From: Lichenostomus cassidix
Lineage: Eukaryota > Chordata > Aves > Passeriformes > Meliphagidae
Direction: 5' to 3'
Length of the DNA: 64,000 bases
Assembly (NCBI GenBank): GCA_008360975.2
Contig: CM039183.1
Coordinates: forward strand, 76,647,850 to 76,711,849
In this document: piece after piece, positions 1-10,900 of the stretch
Numbering within the stretch: position 1 is the stretch's first letter
How the letters are laid out: each line of letters begins with the position of its first letter
Notes under the pieces: model-generated
What the model was told of the DNA's origin: nothing
The model's input: the letters and a program-made list of their open reading frames with translations, nothing else
The model's database searches: none
Position numbers and translations under genes: made by a program

Positions 1-3000
1 AGCTTCCAAGTGGATAAAGGAGATTACCTAGCAACAGCTCTACCCGATTCAAAGCTAATACAACTGCAGTACAGAGAAGAATAGAAAATAATGAAGTGGG
101 TTGTTTTTCAGGACAAAATGTCTTGTCTTTTTGTTCTCCCTGTTCCCTCCGTGGTAATCAAACTTTGCATCTGAGACACAAATAATCAAAACAGGCTTCC
201 TATTTTAAAACAGCATAACCTTGTGTATGAGCAGCATCGTGTCCATGCTGTTTATACTCATTTGGGCTTCTCTATCTCTGTGTCATTGTTTGATAATTTA
301 CATTTAATAAATCACTTTTAGTTCTGTTCACGACTCTTTGCTGTTGTGTAGCAACACATGCTGGCATGTTTCTCTAATTCTCTATGTTAGAGAACATGCT
401 TAAGTAGGGCCTGAGTTCACCAAGACTAGTAAGTCTTTCACTGAGGTTTAGAAAGCCTAGAATGTTTCACGTAGCAGGTCTCTGAAAAAAAAATCCATTA
501 TATTAAAAAAATACAATATTAAACTCATTTTAGTAGATCTAGTGCCCAGAAAGTAGAAGGACATGTGAAGATTTTTCTCCCAAAGGGCGTTTTTGAGAAG
601 CTGTTTTTGCAGGGCAGAGCTAGACATGAGACTTCACAAAGTAACTTTTATTCTGAAGTCACTTATGGGGAAGTGCTAATGTTTTCCAGTAAAAGCCTGC
701 ACCCTTTCAGTGTGTAAAGATTACAACCCGAAAACTTTAAATTACTCAGAGATCTCAAAAATTCATTTTAGGCAAGTTCCTTCCCTTTCTGAAGGAACTT
801 AATGTCTCTGAGTAATTCCCTGAAAGTCCAAGAGTGAAGTTTTGAGTATAAGGATGATAAGGGCTTTTTTTGCATTAATCTTAACCTAGTAGTTAAGGTA
901 AAACCAGCAGTGGAAAGATGTGACATCAACTCCAACTGTAGCTGTATGAACAGCAATGGACCAGAGGCACTAGGTTCTCTGAGGCCAAGTCTATTCTATC
1001 ATATCCATCATAAAATATCATTGTACTGTGAAGCCTAAAGTGGTGAGAATGTGAAAAGAGTATGAGAAGTTACAAACATATTCCAAACAAAAATAAAATT
1101 CTTTCCCTTTCTCTAAGGAATGCTTGGATGACAAGAATTTACAATCTATCCAACATCTTTATTTAAAATGACATTTGCCAGTTTATTCTTAAAGTTCTGT
1201 AGATCAGTGGTGCTGTGGATGTACAATACTCCTCCCTCTCTCTACTTCGGAGTGAGGCTTTTTTGGGGAAGTGTAGCATGTGTTCTTGTAAAGCTTGTTC
1301 CACAATGTATTACCACCAGAAAGCGAAACTAACCTCACAAGAGCAACGTTTGAGCATCTGATTATATATATATACACACATATATATATATATACATAAA
1401 ACCATGCATATATGTATTACCATAACTTAATTTGTATAGAATATATATCTATATTCTGATTTGATTTTTAAAGACTGGGGCTGCTGGGCCAATCACTCTG
1501 CTTTTGTCTGTACTCCCTTCCTTTGCCTTTGGCCAGTTTCTTGGGGTATTTTCAGGACTGCAAGCACCTCAAAAGAGAGCCTGTGGTCTTAATTTACTTT
1601 TGTACAATATGTTACACATATTTTGTATAATAAGGCCTTATAAATAAAATCAGGTTGTATGTACTTTCTCAGGTTCTATATTAGAGCTCCTACATGTATT
1701 ATTCCTCATAGGCTATATATTCACATATAAAATCATAGTATATATATCTATAGGTACAAAATTATGATGCAGAAAGTCTGAGAGCCTATGGGTAATAATC
1801 TTTTCTTTGTGTGACTGACCACATCAGAAAAGGATTTCTGCCAGCATAGCAACCCAGATCTTAATCATCATGCATGCAGGTTTATGGGCTGAAACACTGA
1901 CCCTGTCTTTGCTATTTCAGGCTATAAAGGAGTGATAACTCTCTGACAGCTATTGACTGCGCCAGTCTGCCTCCTGCACTAACCAGGATCTCAGTTACTC
2001 CATTAGTTTTAACCACAGCTTTCAGTTAGGGCAAGCTTTTTACTAAGGTGTCCATATTCAGGCACTTGTGAATGCAAGAGAAATTAGAAAGTGTAGCAAC
2101 AGAACGCTGCTCTACTTTGTGGAATCCAGTCACTTCCCAGCCCAGCTCCAAAGACTATGAGTCATACTTTCCACTTAATTAAATTAGATGAGTTTCTCAT
2201 ATATTATGTCATACTTTGCCCTACTGCTAGTCATCTCCCATCGTGACATTTTAATTGTTTGATTACTTCATCCATACTCAAAGCACACTACTATCATATG
2301 ATTCATTTTATGCAGTAGAACATATATTCTTCAATGTTACATGTGGATATTTTTTACAATGTAGATTTCCATTGAAAATCATCCTTCAGAGCTGATACAA
2401 ATAGGGTTTCAGTTGTCTAGGTCAACCTGTAAGAACACTAGGTAGACCAGCGTTAATCTTCCAGGAATGACAGGCATCTTGCTTATTAAGCTTGTTGTCC
2501 AGCTTCTTATCTCTGATACATCAAACATACCATGTCAGCTGTAGAAGATCAATAGCAAGGCATCTTGTTTTTCTGGCCTACAAATCAGTGCTTGAAGTCC
2601 CAGCTGTTGTCTGTCTTCAAGCACACCAACCCTCTGGACACACACCTTTCCAATTCCTTCCCAGGTAGATCTGCTAAGTAAATCACCTACTAAGTAAACC
2701 ACCTGCCATGTCTGCATGTCCTCATCTAAGACTGGTAATGTCCCCTGTAGCAGCATGAGATTTACACATCATCAGTGCAGCACACACGTTTGGTGGTGTA
2801 GACTAATAGCTTGGGGATTACCCCAAGCATGATACCCAATCCAGGCACCTGGATTTAAAGCAGCTCTGTCTCAAGCTCACTCTGTGGTCCCTGCCCATAC
2901 AGAGATTCACTCCTCTGATTGAACTAACACTGTAATCCCTTAGAGGCTTGAGCTGAAAGGAAACCTTGAAGGAAAATTCAAAATTCAAATAGACTTGAAA

Positions 3001-6000
3001 GTAGGCTGTATATATAGCATCCATTAGTCTGTTAATTTTATTACTCTTAGAAAAAGGAGAGTGTAGTCTGTATTCTATTGAATGTCTGGGTTGTCTTCTG
3101 TTTGAAATTTTATTAAGGACTGTATCATAACCTCGCACTAGGGAATGGTTCCAGGAACTGATCTTTATTTTATGCTGTTTCCTATTTACTTTGGACAGGA
3201 GAAGTAACTGTGCTTTAACTTGCATCACTCCAAGTCTGTGAGGTCGTGGTGCCCCCTAATGTCCTGAAGACTAAAGACTGGCAATTTTGTTGCTTTCAAA
3301 GCTCCCCAAAGGAATAGCACTGTAAATGACATTTTATTTTCTCAAATACATTGCCGCTCTCAAAACTTTCTTTCAACATTCCTTTTTCATATTGTATACA
3401 CATAAGGAATAAAATCACTTTAGTTTTGAATCTTATTTCCATTTTCAAACCTGAAAATATGATGTCTCAGAAGTTAGGTTCCTAAATATTTGTTGACATC
3501 AAACATATAGGAATTAATTAAAAAATGTTGGGCTCCTAGCATTTTCTTTTGATTTTTAGGAGTCAGTGCATACTCATAAATTTTTAAATGTAGAAGCCTA
3601 CATATGTATTAGAGAACATACTAGTAAGCAACCATAACATTAACTTCCACTGAAATCTAAAACTTTGCTTTAATTTGACTATTACTATTTTTTTTTTTAA
3701 TGATACCATTAGAATGGAAGTACTATTGGACTAAAACACAGCTACAGTAACAAAGTTAAAATATTTATTTGCCAGTACTCACCCTTGCCCACAAAAGATT
3801 AATGCATGCTGAAATCAGTCATAAAGGAACACTGTACTCCTAAGTCAGTTTGCCACGAATCTTAAACAAGCAAGGAATAAATCAATTGAATCAGTAAATA
3901 AAAACTATATTTTGCTATGTTCCATGTATGTACAAGCTTATGGCATCAAGTCTCTTTCCAGGTGAACACCTACAACACAAAGTGGAAATATATTACATAA
4001 ATCATGTTCGCATACAGTTAGTTTATTTCACAGTTACTTTTCCTTAACTAAATCCTTCTGCAATCCCAGTTTAGCAAATAATCTATTTGTTGGCGTTTTT
4101 TGTTTGTTTTTTTAAGAAATGTATTTACTAGATAGAGTCAGAAATGTCTGCTTCATAGAGCATCCCAAGGGATGTTTTCCTTGTTATATTCCTTATTACT
4201 TTATGAACACATGGAAAATAATGCTACACTGAAGCAGAACAGTAATAGGATCATTGACCTGTATCACCTGTATCCATTTTCTGTAGAGCAGTTAAATTAA
4301 TATAAGCAGCTACATCATTTATGATTATAATAATTACATACTAACGTAATTACATTAAAAGTATAAGATTATTCGTCAGCAACAATTTGGGTAAATGTTC
4401 AGTATGTAATTAGGAAAAAAGAGTTAAAATGTGTGTGTGTTGTTCCTGTGGGGTATTTTTTCAGCGGTTTAAAGTCCAGAAAGAACACAAACTCAGCTCC
4501 CCACTACCTAAAACAATGTGTCTGAACTGAAACCAAAGTAGTGATGACCATGGCACAGAGCTTGAACTGCATCCTAGGAAAATGACTTCTTGATTGCAGT
4601 GTCTGCTCTGCCAGGAAAAGGATTAAAATTGGTGAGCAGAAGCCAGAGTAAGTGTACAAGCATCTAAGTACCTCTAAGATAAAAGGAAATTGATACACAG
4701 TGAAGAGGAAACATTATATCATAGACTATTAACACCTTGCTGTTGTTTTCTCAAAACAATCCTTGAAAGCACCACTATGGCCACCCTCACACATCATTCG
4801 GACACAGTCATGTCAGCTTTGGAAAGCCACAGAAAGACATGAGGCACTTGGCTTTCTCTGTTGGTACACCAGATGAATCAGATTAACTGTAAGTAATGGT
4901 AGAAAGGCAAGCAGGACCTGCCTCTTCACAGAGTGTTTGATGCCACATGCAAACATCCCTTATGCCTAAAGAGTTTCAAAGTGTCTCATATGGCAAAGTC
5001 CATATATATGCATATAACACGTAACATCAGCTGTAAAAAATCACTTGCCTTGTCCACTGCTAAATAAAAGATACCCTCCCATTTTAAATATATATATAGT
5101 ATATATATAATATATATGTGTAAAATGATATTTCTGATCTGCAGCTCTTACACTCATTTAAAAGCATATCAGAATCTTAAATAGATGATAAGGACAGATT
5201 AATGCTTGCTTATGATATCTTTTTGTACTGATCTTTCCCTCTGCAAATGGTTTCGTTCTTAATTTTGCTATACTGCTGACGTTACTGTACATTCCTCCCA
5301 ATTTACTGAAATCAGATACTGATTATCCTGCAGTTCCTCTGCTTCTCGCTCTTTCTGAACATGCCTTGCACTCCAGTTTCACTTTCTTTTCTGGCGGTCT
5401 TTGGCACCACCTGGTGTCTGACTGTGGCTTGTTTGTTTTGTAAAGGAAAAATCAGCATCTTATTTCAAACATCATAAAGTAACTTTATAATGGAAGTGCA
5501 TTTAGCAGTTAGGGAAAATAATATGATTAGTCTTTCACTGTAGCAAGACTTTCAATTTTAGCTAGGATGAAAAGATTAGGGTGATGACAAAAGTCTTGGA
5601 AGACAAAATTCAGAAACTTCTAACATGAGAACCTAATGACTCAGTTATGCAAACTACCTAACTGAATACCTCAATTACTATGAGAGGATATTCTAGGGAA
5701 GAAACTATGTGTAATAAAATCTAGTTATAAAATGCAGGAGAAAAATGCATAATGAAGTTTGTAATAAATTCTAGACAGATTAAATTATTTCCATGGTTTA
5801 AATGTATTCACAGAACCTAAGGGCTTCCTATTGTATCTGTATGCCCAACTTTGGTTAGTTCTGCAAGCTGTGGCACCTACTGACTTGCAAAGGCAGCACA
5901 CCTGGCTTATGGCAAAACAGAAAGTCCAGACAGAACAGTACTGAAATGTAAGTAACTGGAAAATTAGGTACAAAAATAATCTACTGCTATTGTTTCCTAA

Positions 6001-6018
6001 TGCTTCACTGAAGCCACC
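1..6018. other. intergenic sequence upstream of RNGTT, no gene recognised
   Basis: AT-rich DNA with scattered short ORFs in all frames, none with recognisable domains. The longest, 136 codons on the - strand at 2818-3228, has no family resemblance that I know. A TA/CA microsatellite lies at 1363-1395. In human the next gene on this side is PNRC1 in divergent orientation (from memory); no part of it is visible here. Confidence 0.6.
1363..1395. repeat. (TA)n/(CA)n microsatellite
   Basis: Alternating TA, interrupted by a short CACACA stretch, then more TA. A second, shorter TA-rich stretch lies at about 5085-5118. Confidence 0.8.
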
Positions 6019-6583
6019 TGTACTGGTTTTGGCTGAGATAGTTAATTTTCATAGTAGTAGCTTGTAGGGTGGTGCATTTTGCAGCTGTTACCAGAGCAGT
6101 GTTGGGAACACTGGGATGTTTTAGCTAATGCTGTATAGGGCTTGCACAGCATCCATACCATTGCTGCTTCTCACACTGCTCTGACAGTGAGCACGCTGGG
6201 GCTGCACAGGAATTTGTCAGGGGACACAGCTGGAACAGCTGGTACAGTGCACCCCAACTGACCAAAGGGATATCCCAGACCATATGATGTTCTCAGCAAT
6301 AAAAGATGGCAGAAGGAGAAGCAAGGAAGGGACATTTGGAGTTATGGTGTTTGTCTTCTCAAGTCACCACTGTGAATGTAAGATCCCAGCTTTCCTGGAA
6401 ATGGCTAAATACTTGCCTGCCAATGGGAAATAGTAAATCAATTCTTTATTTTTCCTTATATTTATCTCAACCCTTGAGCTTTCTCACTTTTACCCTTCTG
6501 ATTCTCTCACCCATCCTGCTACAGGCGGGAGAGAGCAAGCGGCTCTGTGCGTTTAGTTGCCACAGGAGTTAAACCAGGCCACA
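6019..6583 (+). mobile_element. avian endogenous-retrovirus LTR, apparently solo, sense to RNGTT (copy 1)
   Basis: Begins TGTACTGGTTTTGGCTGAGA, the characteristic start of a widespread avian ERV LTR family. It includes the shared block with actgaccaaagggatatccc and a signal-like caataaaag (about 6297). It ends near taaaccag (about 6577). The flanks gccacc (6013-6018) and gccaca (6578-6583) could be a decayed 6-bp target-site duplication. No retroviral coding region adjoins it. A further stretch to about 6697 is shared with the 48.8-kb copy. Confidence 0.8.
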
Positions 6584-6697
6584 CCTTAAATACTCCTTTC
6601 ACACAGACCTCGTCTTAAAGCCTATGGAGACTTTTCACTGGCATTCTGTATGGAAACAAAGTTTTTGTTAAGCATACCTATCTGCATGCTATCTTCC
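6584..6697 (+). repeat. extension beyond LTR copy 1, shared with the 48.8-kb copy
   Basis: The sequence from ttaaatactcctttcaca through gagacttttcactggcattc to aagcatacctatctgc recurs in reverse orientation at 48758-48900. It is absent beside the LTRs at 20.1 and 56.8 kb. Copy 1 lacks about 37 bp that the other copy has after the block ending cacatggac. Confidence 0.75.
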
Positions 6698-7113
6698 TGG
6701 ATGTGCTTTTTCACAAAAGAAATAGAGGCCCCAGGACAGAGGTATTCTTGCTGCACTAGCAAACCTGTTACATCCATGTTAGAGTAAACTGCACTATTAG
6801 CTGGAGAAGGATCCACCTATTTCCACCTCCACTTCTACCTTTACGGGAACCTCCAGCAAAAACTAAAAACACGGGAATTATGCCTGTCCAAGTCTCCAGC
6901 TGTTTTCAGCTCATTTCCTGAACCTAACGCAGTCTGCTACTCCAGTAGCCATGGATTACATTCCCTTGCAGGCATCTGCCAGTCTCCCCTGGGACCTGTG
7001 TGAACTCTTAGCCTTTGCAGGAGCCTCTGCTGGCCCTTCCTGCGGCACAAGTGATCCCCCTAGCTGCTTCCAGCTGAGCTCCTGCTATTTTCCTAGTGGT
7101 TCCAGGGTGCTCA
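6698..7113. other. sequence between LTR copy 1 and the upstream CR1
   Basis: About 400 bp of moderately GC-rich, non-repetitive-looking DNA upstream of the promoter-proximal CR1. Short ORFs are present on both strands but none is recognisable. Distal promoter elements could lie here, but I see no specific one. Confidence 0.4.
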
Positions 7114-7562
7114 CTCAGAATCACAGAATCAATTAAGTTGGAAAAGTCCTCTGAGATCGAGTCCAACCTACGACCGACCACCACCACATCAACCAGACCA
7201 TGGCACCGAGTACCACGTCCAGTCTTTGCTTAAACACCTCCAGGGATGGTGACCCCACCACCTCCCTGGGCAGCCCATTCCAACGCCTTATCATCCTTGA
7301 GAAGAAATTCCTCCTAATGTGCAGCCCAAACCTCCTGGTGCAGCTTATGACTGTCGTCTTGTTCTGTTGCTGGTTGCCCGAGGGAAGAGGCTGAACCCCA
7401 CCCGGCTGCAGCCTCCTTTCAGGCAGCTGTGGCGAGCGATAACATTGTGCCTGAGCCTCCTTTTCTCCAGGCTAAACAACCCCAGCTCCCTCAGCCGCTC
7501 CTCGTGGGACCTGTGCTCCACCCCGTTCCCCAGCTTTGTGTCCCCTCTCTGGGCAAAGAGGA
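7114..7562 (-). mobile_element. CR1 retroposon, 3' part, minus orientation, abutting the RNGTT CpG island
   Basis: Read on the - strand it ends with ...tcagaggacttttccaactt and a gattctgtgattctg tail, the standard avian CR1 3' end. Further in it has the conserved cctggagaaaaggaggctc region. It is 5'-truncated at about 7562, where the CpG island begins. ORFs on either strand here are CR1 or promoter shadows. Confidence 0.9.
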
Positions 7563-7743
7563 GGAGCCGGTACCAGTTCGTGACCCACTCCCTTCCCAGC
7601 CCGCCCCTGTGCCCCAGCCGACGAGCCCCAGCTCACGCTCCGCTCCTCCCGGCCGGGCACCACCCCCGCTCCCGAAGCCCCGGAAGCGGAAGCGGCTCCC
7701 GGCGCTCCGTGTGCGGCGGCGGCCGAGGCGGAGCCGGGTCTGA

Positions 7744-7773
7744 ATGGAGGCGCCGCGGGCGAGGGGCCGCTGA
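7744..7773 (+). other. possible upstream ORF of 9 codons in the RNGTT leader
   Basis: ATG at 7744 reads M-E-A-P-R-A-R-G-R then TGA at 7771-7773. It ends 76 bp before the RNGTT ATG and is out of frame with it (106 bp apart). It matters only if transcription starts upstream of 7744, which the sequence cannot show. Confidence 0.3.
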
Positions 7774-7803
7774 GCGCCCCGGGGCCGCCCCGTACCCCGC
7801 GCT

Positions 7804-7834
7804 CCCTCCCCGCCTCCCTCCCTCCCCCCGGGGC
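7804..7834 (-). promoter_or_regulatory. potential G-quadruplex on the template strand just upstream of the start codon
   Basis: The + strand is a run of C blocks (ccctcccc, cctccctccct, cccccc). The - strand therefore has at least four G runs of three or more separated by 1-4 bases, matching the standard G-quadruplex pattern. It lies 16-46 bp before the RNGTT ATG, so the mRNA leader itself would be C-rich. Confidence 0.5.
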
Positions 7835-7849
7835 CGCCCGGGCCCCGCC

Positions 7850-7913
7850 ATGTCCTACAACAAGATCCCGCCGCGCTGGCTCCACTGCCCCAGGAGGGGA
7901 CAGCCCGTGGCAG
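7850..7913 (+). CDS. RNGTT: RNGTT coding exon 1 (residues 1-21 plus one base)
   Basis: Encodes [20 protein letters not shown] plus A, then one base of codon 22; human starts [20 protein letters not shown]. The start is chosen by this homology. The frame stays open far upstream without a stop, but that is GC-rich promoter and CR1 sequence. The context is gccATGt, with G at -3 and T at +4, a moderate Kozak match. The donor is cag|gtgag. The exon sits inside the CpG island. Confidence 0.96.
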
Positions 7914-10900
7914 GTGAGCGCCCGGCCCAGTCCGGCCCTGCCCGGCCCCGGGGCGGCAGCGGGCGCGGCCCCCTCCCCTTTGGCGCTCCGCTGCCCGCCG
8001 GCCCCGCTCCTCCTCTGCGCCGGGGGCCGCCGCGGCCTCTCGCCCTCTGTCCCGGCCGGGGCTCTTTGTCCCGGGGCCACGGCTGTGCCGTGCCCCCCTC
8101 CGCCCAGCTCCTGGCCGATGTTTGTCCCGGAGCTGACTCCCTTTGGGCGGGAATTCCCCGCTGTTCTCCTTAAAGCCCAGCCCGCAGCAGCGCTTTGCCT
8201 TCAGCGCCGGGCTCGCTGTCCCTTCGGCCGGTGCCCCCTCTGACACGGACTCGCCCCGGCTCCCGTGCAGGGGTCCGGGCCCTCTCCCGTCCCCCGGAGC
8301 CTTAGTGCTGGGCTCTCGCTTCGCACTGGTTCAGTTTCGGGCTAAAACTTTTCCTGTCTGTCACATCTGGTGATGCAGCCAGGCATGCAGAAGCTGCCGT
8401 ACCGGAGCTACTAAGTTGGTCAGAGGCTTGGAGCATCTCTCTTACGAGGAAAGGCTAAGGGACCTGAGCTTGTTCAGCCGCGAGAAGAGGCGACTGAGAG
8501 GGCACCTCATCAATGTCTATAAATATCTAAAGGAGGGTGTCAGGAAAATTGAGCCAGGCTCTTCTCAGTGGTGCCAAGCAATAGGACAGGAGGCAACAGG
8601 CAGAAACTGATGCACGGGAAGTTCCACCTGAGTATGAGGAAGAACTTCTTTACTGTGCAGGTGACCGAGCACTGGAACAGATTGCCCAGAGAGGTTGTGG
8701 AGTCTCCCTCCTTGGAGATATTCAAGAACCATCTGGATGCAATGCTGTGCCATGAGCTCTGGGATGATCCTGGTGGAGCAGGGAGACTGGACCAGATGAC
8801 CCACTGTGGTCCTCTCCACCCTGACTGATTCTGCGATACCAGTCCTCTGTGCACTCTCTTCCATGTTTGGCTTTTTCCTGAAGGCTCCAAAGTCTTATTA
8901 CTGTCGATTTGTTACTCCACCGAGTGATAGTGACCTTCCAGTCACCGGTGTGTTCCTGAGCTCTTTAGCTGGAAAATGAGTTAAAGTGTTGTACTCCAGT
9001 GTTACACTTCAGGACTTGTCAGTGGTTGCTGTCTTCTTGGATACTCTTGCCTGGTCTCGGTTGTTACTGAGTATCTGGTCTTCTGGCATCTAGTGGCAGT
9101 GAATTCTGTATCGGGTAGACACATTTTTGATTGTTAATTATCATACTGACTTCAGATGAATGTTTCCTCTGCTGCTTGGTATGAGATAGAGTACACACAC
9201 ACACATCTCTTTCCAGTTTTCTCAAGTTCTTCTTTCCTTTATAATGCAAGCAATTCCAGCCCCCAGTTTTTTGTTTCCTCCAGTATTTTCTGGTATTCAC
9301 TCCTTTCATATTCCTCTCTGTCATAACGTAAAGGTATGTTTTCAAAACTCAACATGTGCTACTCAGCATGCTGCTTTAACTGGCACTGTGCCATGATTTG
9401 CTTAATAGTTACAACTCCCGTGTTTTCTATCCCACATTTCCATATCATCTTATATCTTTTATGGTAGTTGATTGTGGAATGGAAGACACTGGTGACTATA
9501 TTTAGAACCTGGTGGGACATCTCAATAGGTTTGATCTTCAATAATCATCAATATGCATGAGTTTACCAGTATTTAACATCAGTTGTTCATTTTGTGGATT
9601 ACTGGTTTCCCTCAAGTTCCTTATACTTCTCTGAATTTGGCTCAGTTAAATAACAGTGTTGTTGGATTGCTCATCTCTGTTATCTCTTTCTCCTGATCAT
9701 GGCCACATGCATTACTTTGTATCTAATGAGAGAGATTTGATAGCCTCAGCCTCTGACGATGACAAAAACAGACTAAGGATCCTTTATTCTGTGTTTTTCT
9801 TCTCAGTAAGTTCTTGATCTCTGTTAGTTGTGGCTTTTGTTTGTCTGTCTTTTGAGCCATGGTTTCTCTGAAATAGCAACCTAGAGTAAGCAAGCATGAA
9901 GGTCATCAGTGTGTCATCTGCTGTGCCATCACTGCTTGTGTGTTTGCTTATTCAGGAACTGCAAGGTAATTCTTTCCCATTCCATGCGATTATGCACAGG
10001 AAGTTAATGCACAGTAAAAAAATCGAAAGTGCTTCGTTCATTTCTTTGGGTGCTTTATCAGGATGTGTTCCCATTTACCTGATTTTTAGTGTTTTAGTGT
10101 GTGCAACTTACCAGAAGCAATAGTATGCCATCGATCTTCTTTCCTATTTTGCTATTTTACACTCAAAGGCATCTAGCACTTTTATGGGAGATAATTTTTA
10201 GGGTTTTATTGGTGTTGATACTATCTCCCAGATATGTTACATTCTAGTTTTAATTAGTGTTTAAATCTAATTTCTAAGCATCTGTATGCGCCTTTATTTC
10301 CATCTGATAGTGTATTAATAATATTGTTGCTAAGCAATGTTTGCGTGGCTTCTGTGGAGTAATATTCATCGAGTGTGTGGTCATGATGCTCTTGTCTTGT
10401 TGTTGTGGCATCTAGAATTTCTAGGTGACCTCAATGCAGGTGCTAATGAGGCCTGAAACTCTTCTCTTGGTGAGATGGGGTTCATTCAGGTTAACAGGAC
10501 CCTTCATCCTGGACAAGGTGAATTAATCTACATCTCCTATTATTTTCCAGTTCAGTTTTAAAATACTGATAGTTTTCTGCCACTTCCTGGTTTTATGGTG
10601 CAGCAATTCCTCAGAATTACACATTTTCACTTTTATGGCATTGTAGTAGAACTTTGGTTGATGAAATACTTGATGAAAAGAGCTTTTTTTGAATGCTTAG
10701 ATCTGAAGTGATCAGGTTGCTTCAGCCTTACTGCCTTGGCATCCCCATCTCTGCAGCTACCTGCTTTTCATGACTGCTGAAAACCCATTCTGTTTCGATT
10801 TTGCCATGGAAAGTGCTAGCAAGATACTGAAGAAAAGACATGAGAAGAGTCTTAGCAGTGTTTAGCAGCCTCCTTGTATTGATTTATGTTAATCCTGTTC

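Larger units (their letters stand above)
7560..8280 (+). promoter_or_regulatory. RNGTT: CpG-island promoter of RNGTT
   Basis: This is the only strongly GC- and CpG-rich stretch in the window, covering upstream sequence, exon 1 and the start of intron 1. No TATA box is evident. An ETS-type site (cccggaagcgg, about 7677-7687) is followed by a second ggaagcgg. GC boxes (ggggcggc) lie at about 7946. This is the usual architecture of a broad housekeeping promoter, fitting an essential capping enzyme. The transcription start cannot be read from sequence; somewhere in 7650-7840 is likely. Confidence 0.85.

Noticed and set aside
200..340. Possible 3' UTR end on the + strand (aataaa at about 306 followed by GT-rich sequence)
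   Set aside because: A single hexamer in AT-rich DNA is weak evidence, no coding exon is seen, and the expected neighbour in other vertebrates would be in the opposite orientation.
2535..2756. 73-codon antisense ORF with protein-like composition
   Set aside because: Contains a local 16-bp duplication and has no family resemblance that I know. It could be a decayed repeat, but there is not enough to call it.
2818..3228. 136-codon antisense ORF upstream of RNGTT
   Set aside because: No recognisable domain, no splice or promoter context, composition like the surrounding intergenic DNA. Such lengths occur by chance in 64 kb.
7319..8246. Large overlapping ORFs of 100-284 codons on both strands around the promoter
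   Set aside because: These result from stop-poor, GC-rich CpG-island and CR1 sequence. Only the short RNGTT exon 1 in the + frame is supported by homology.
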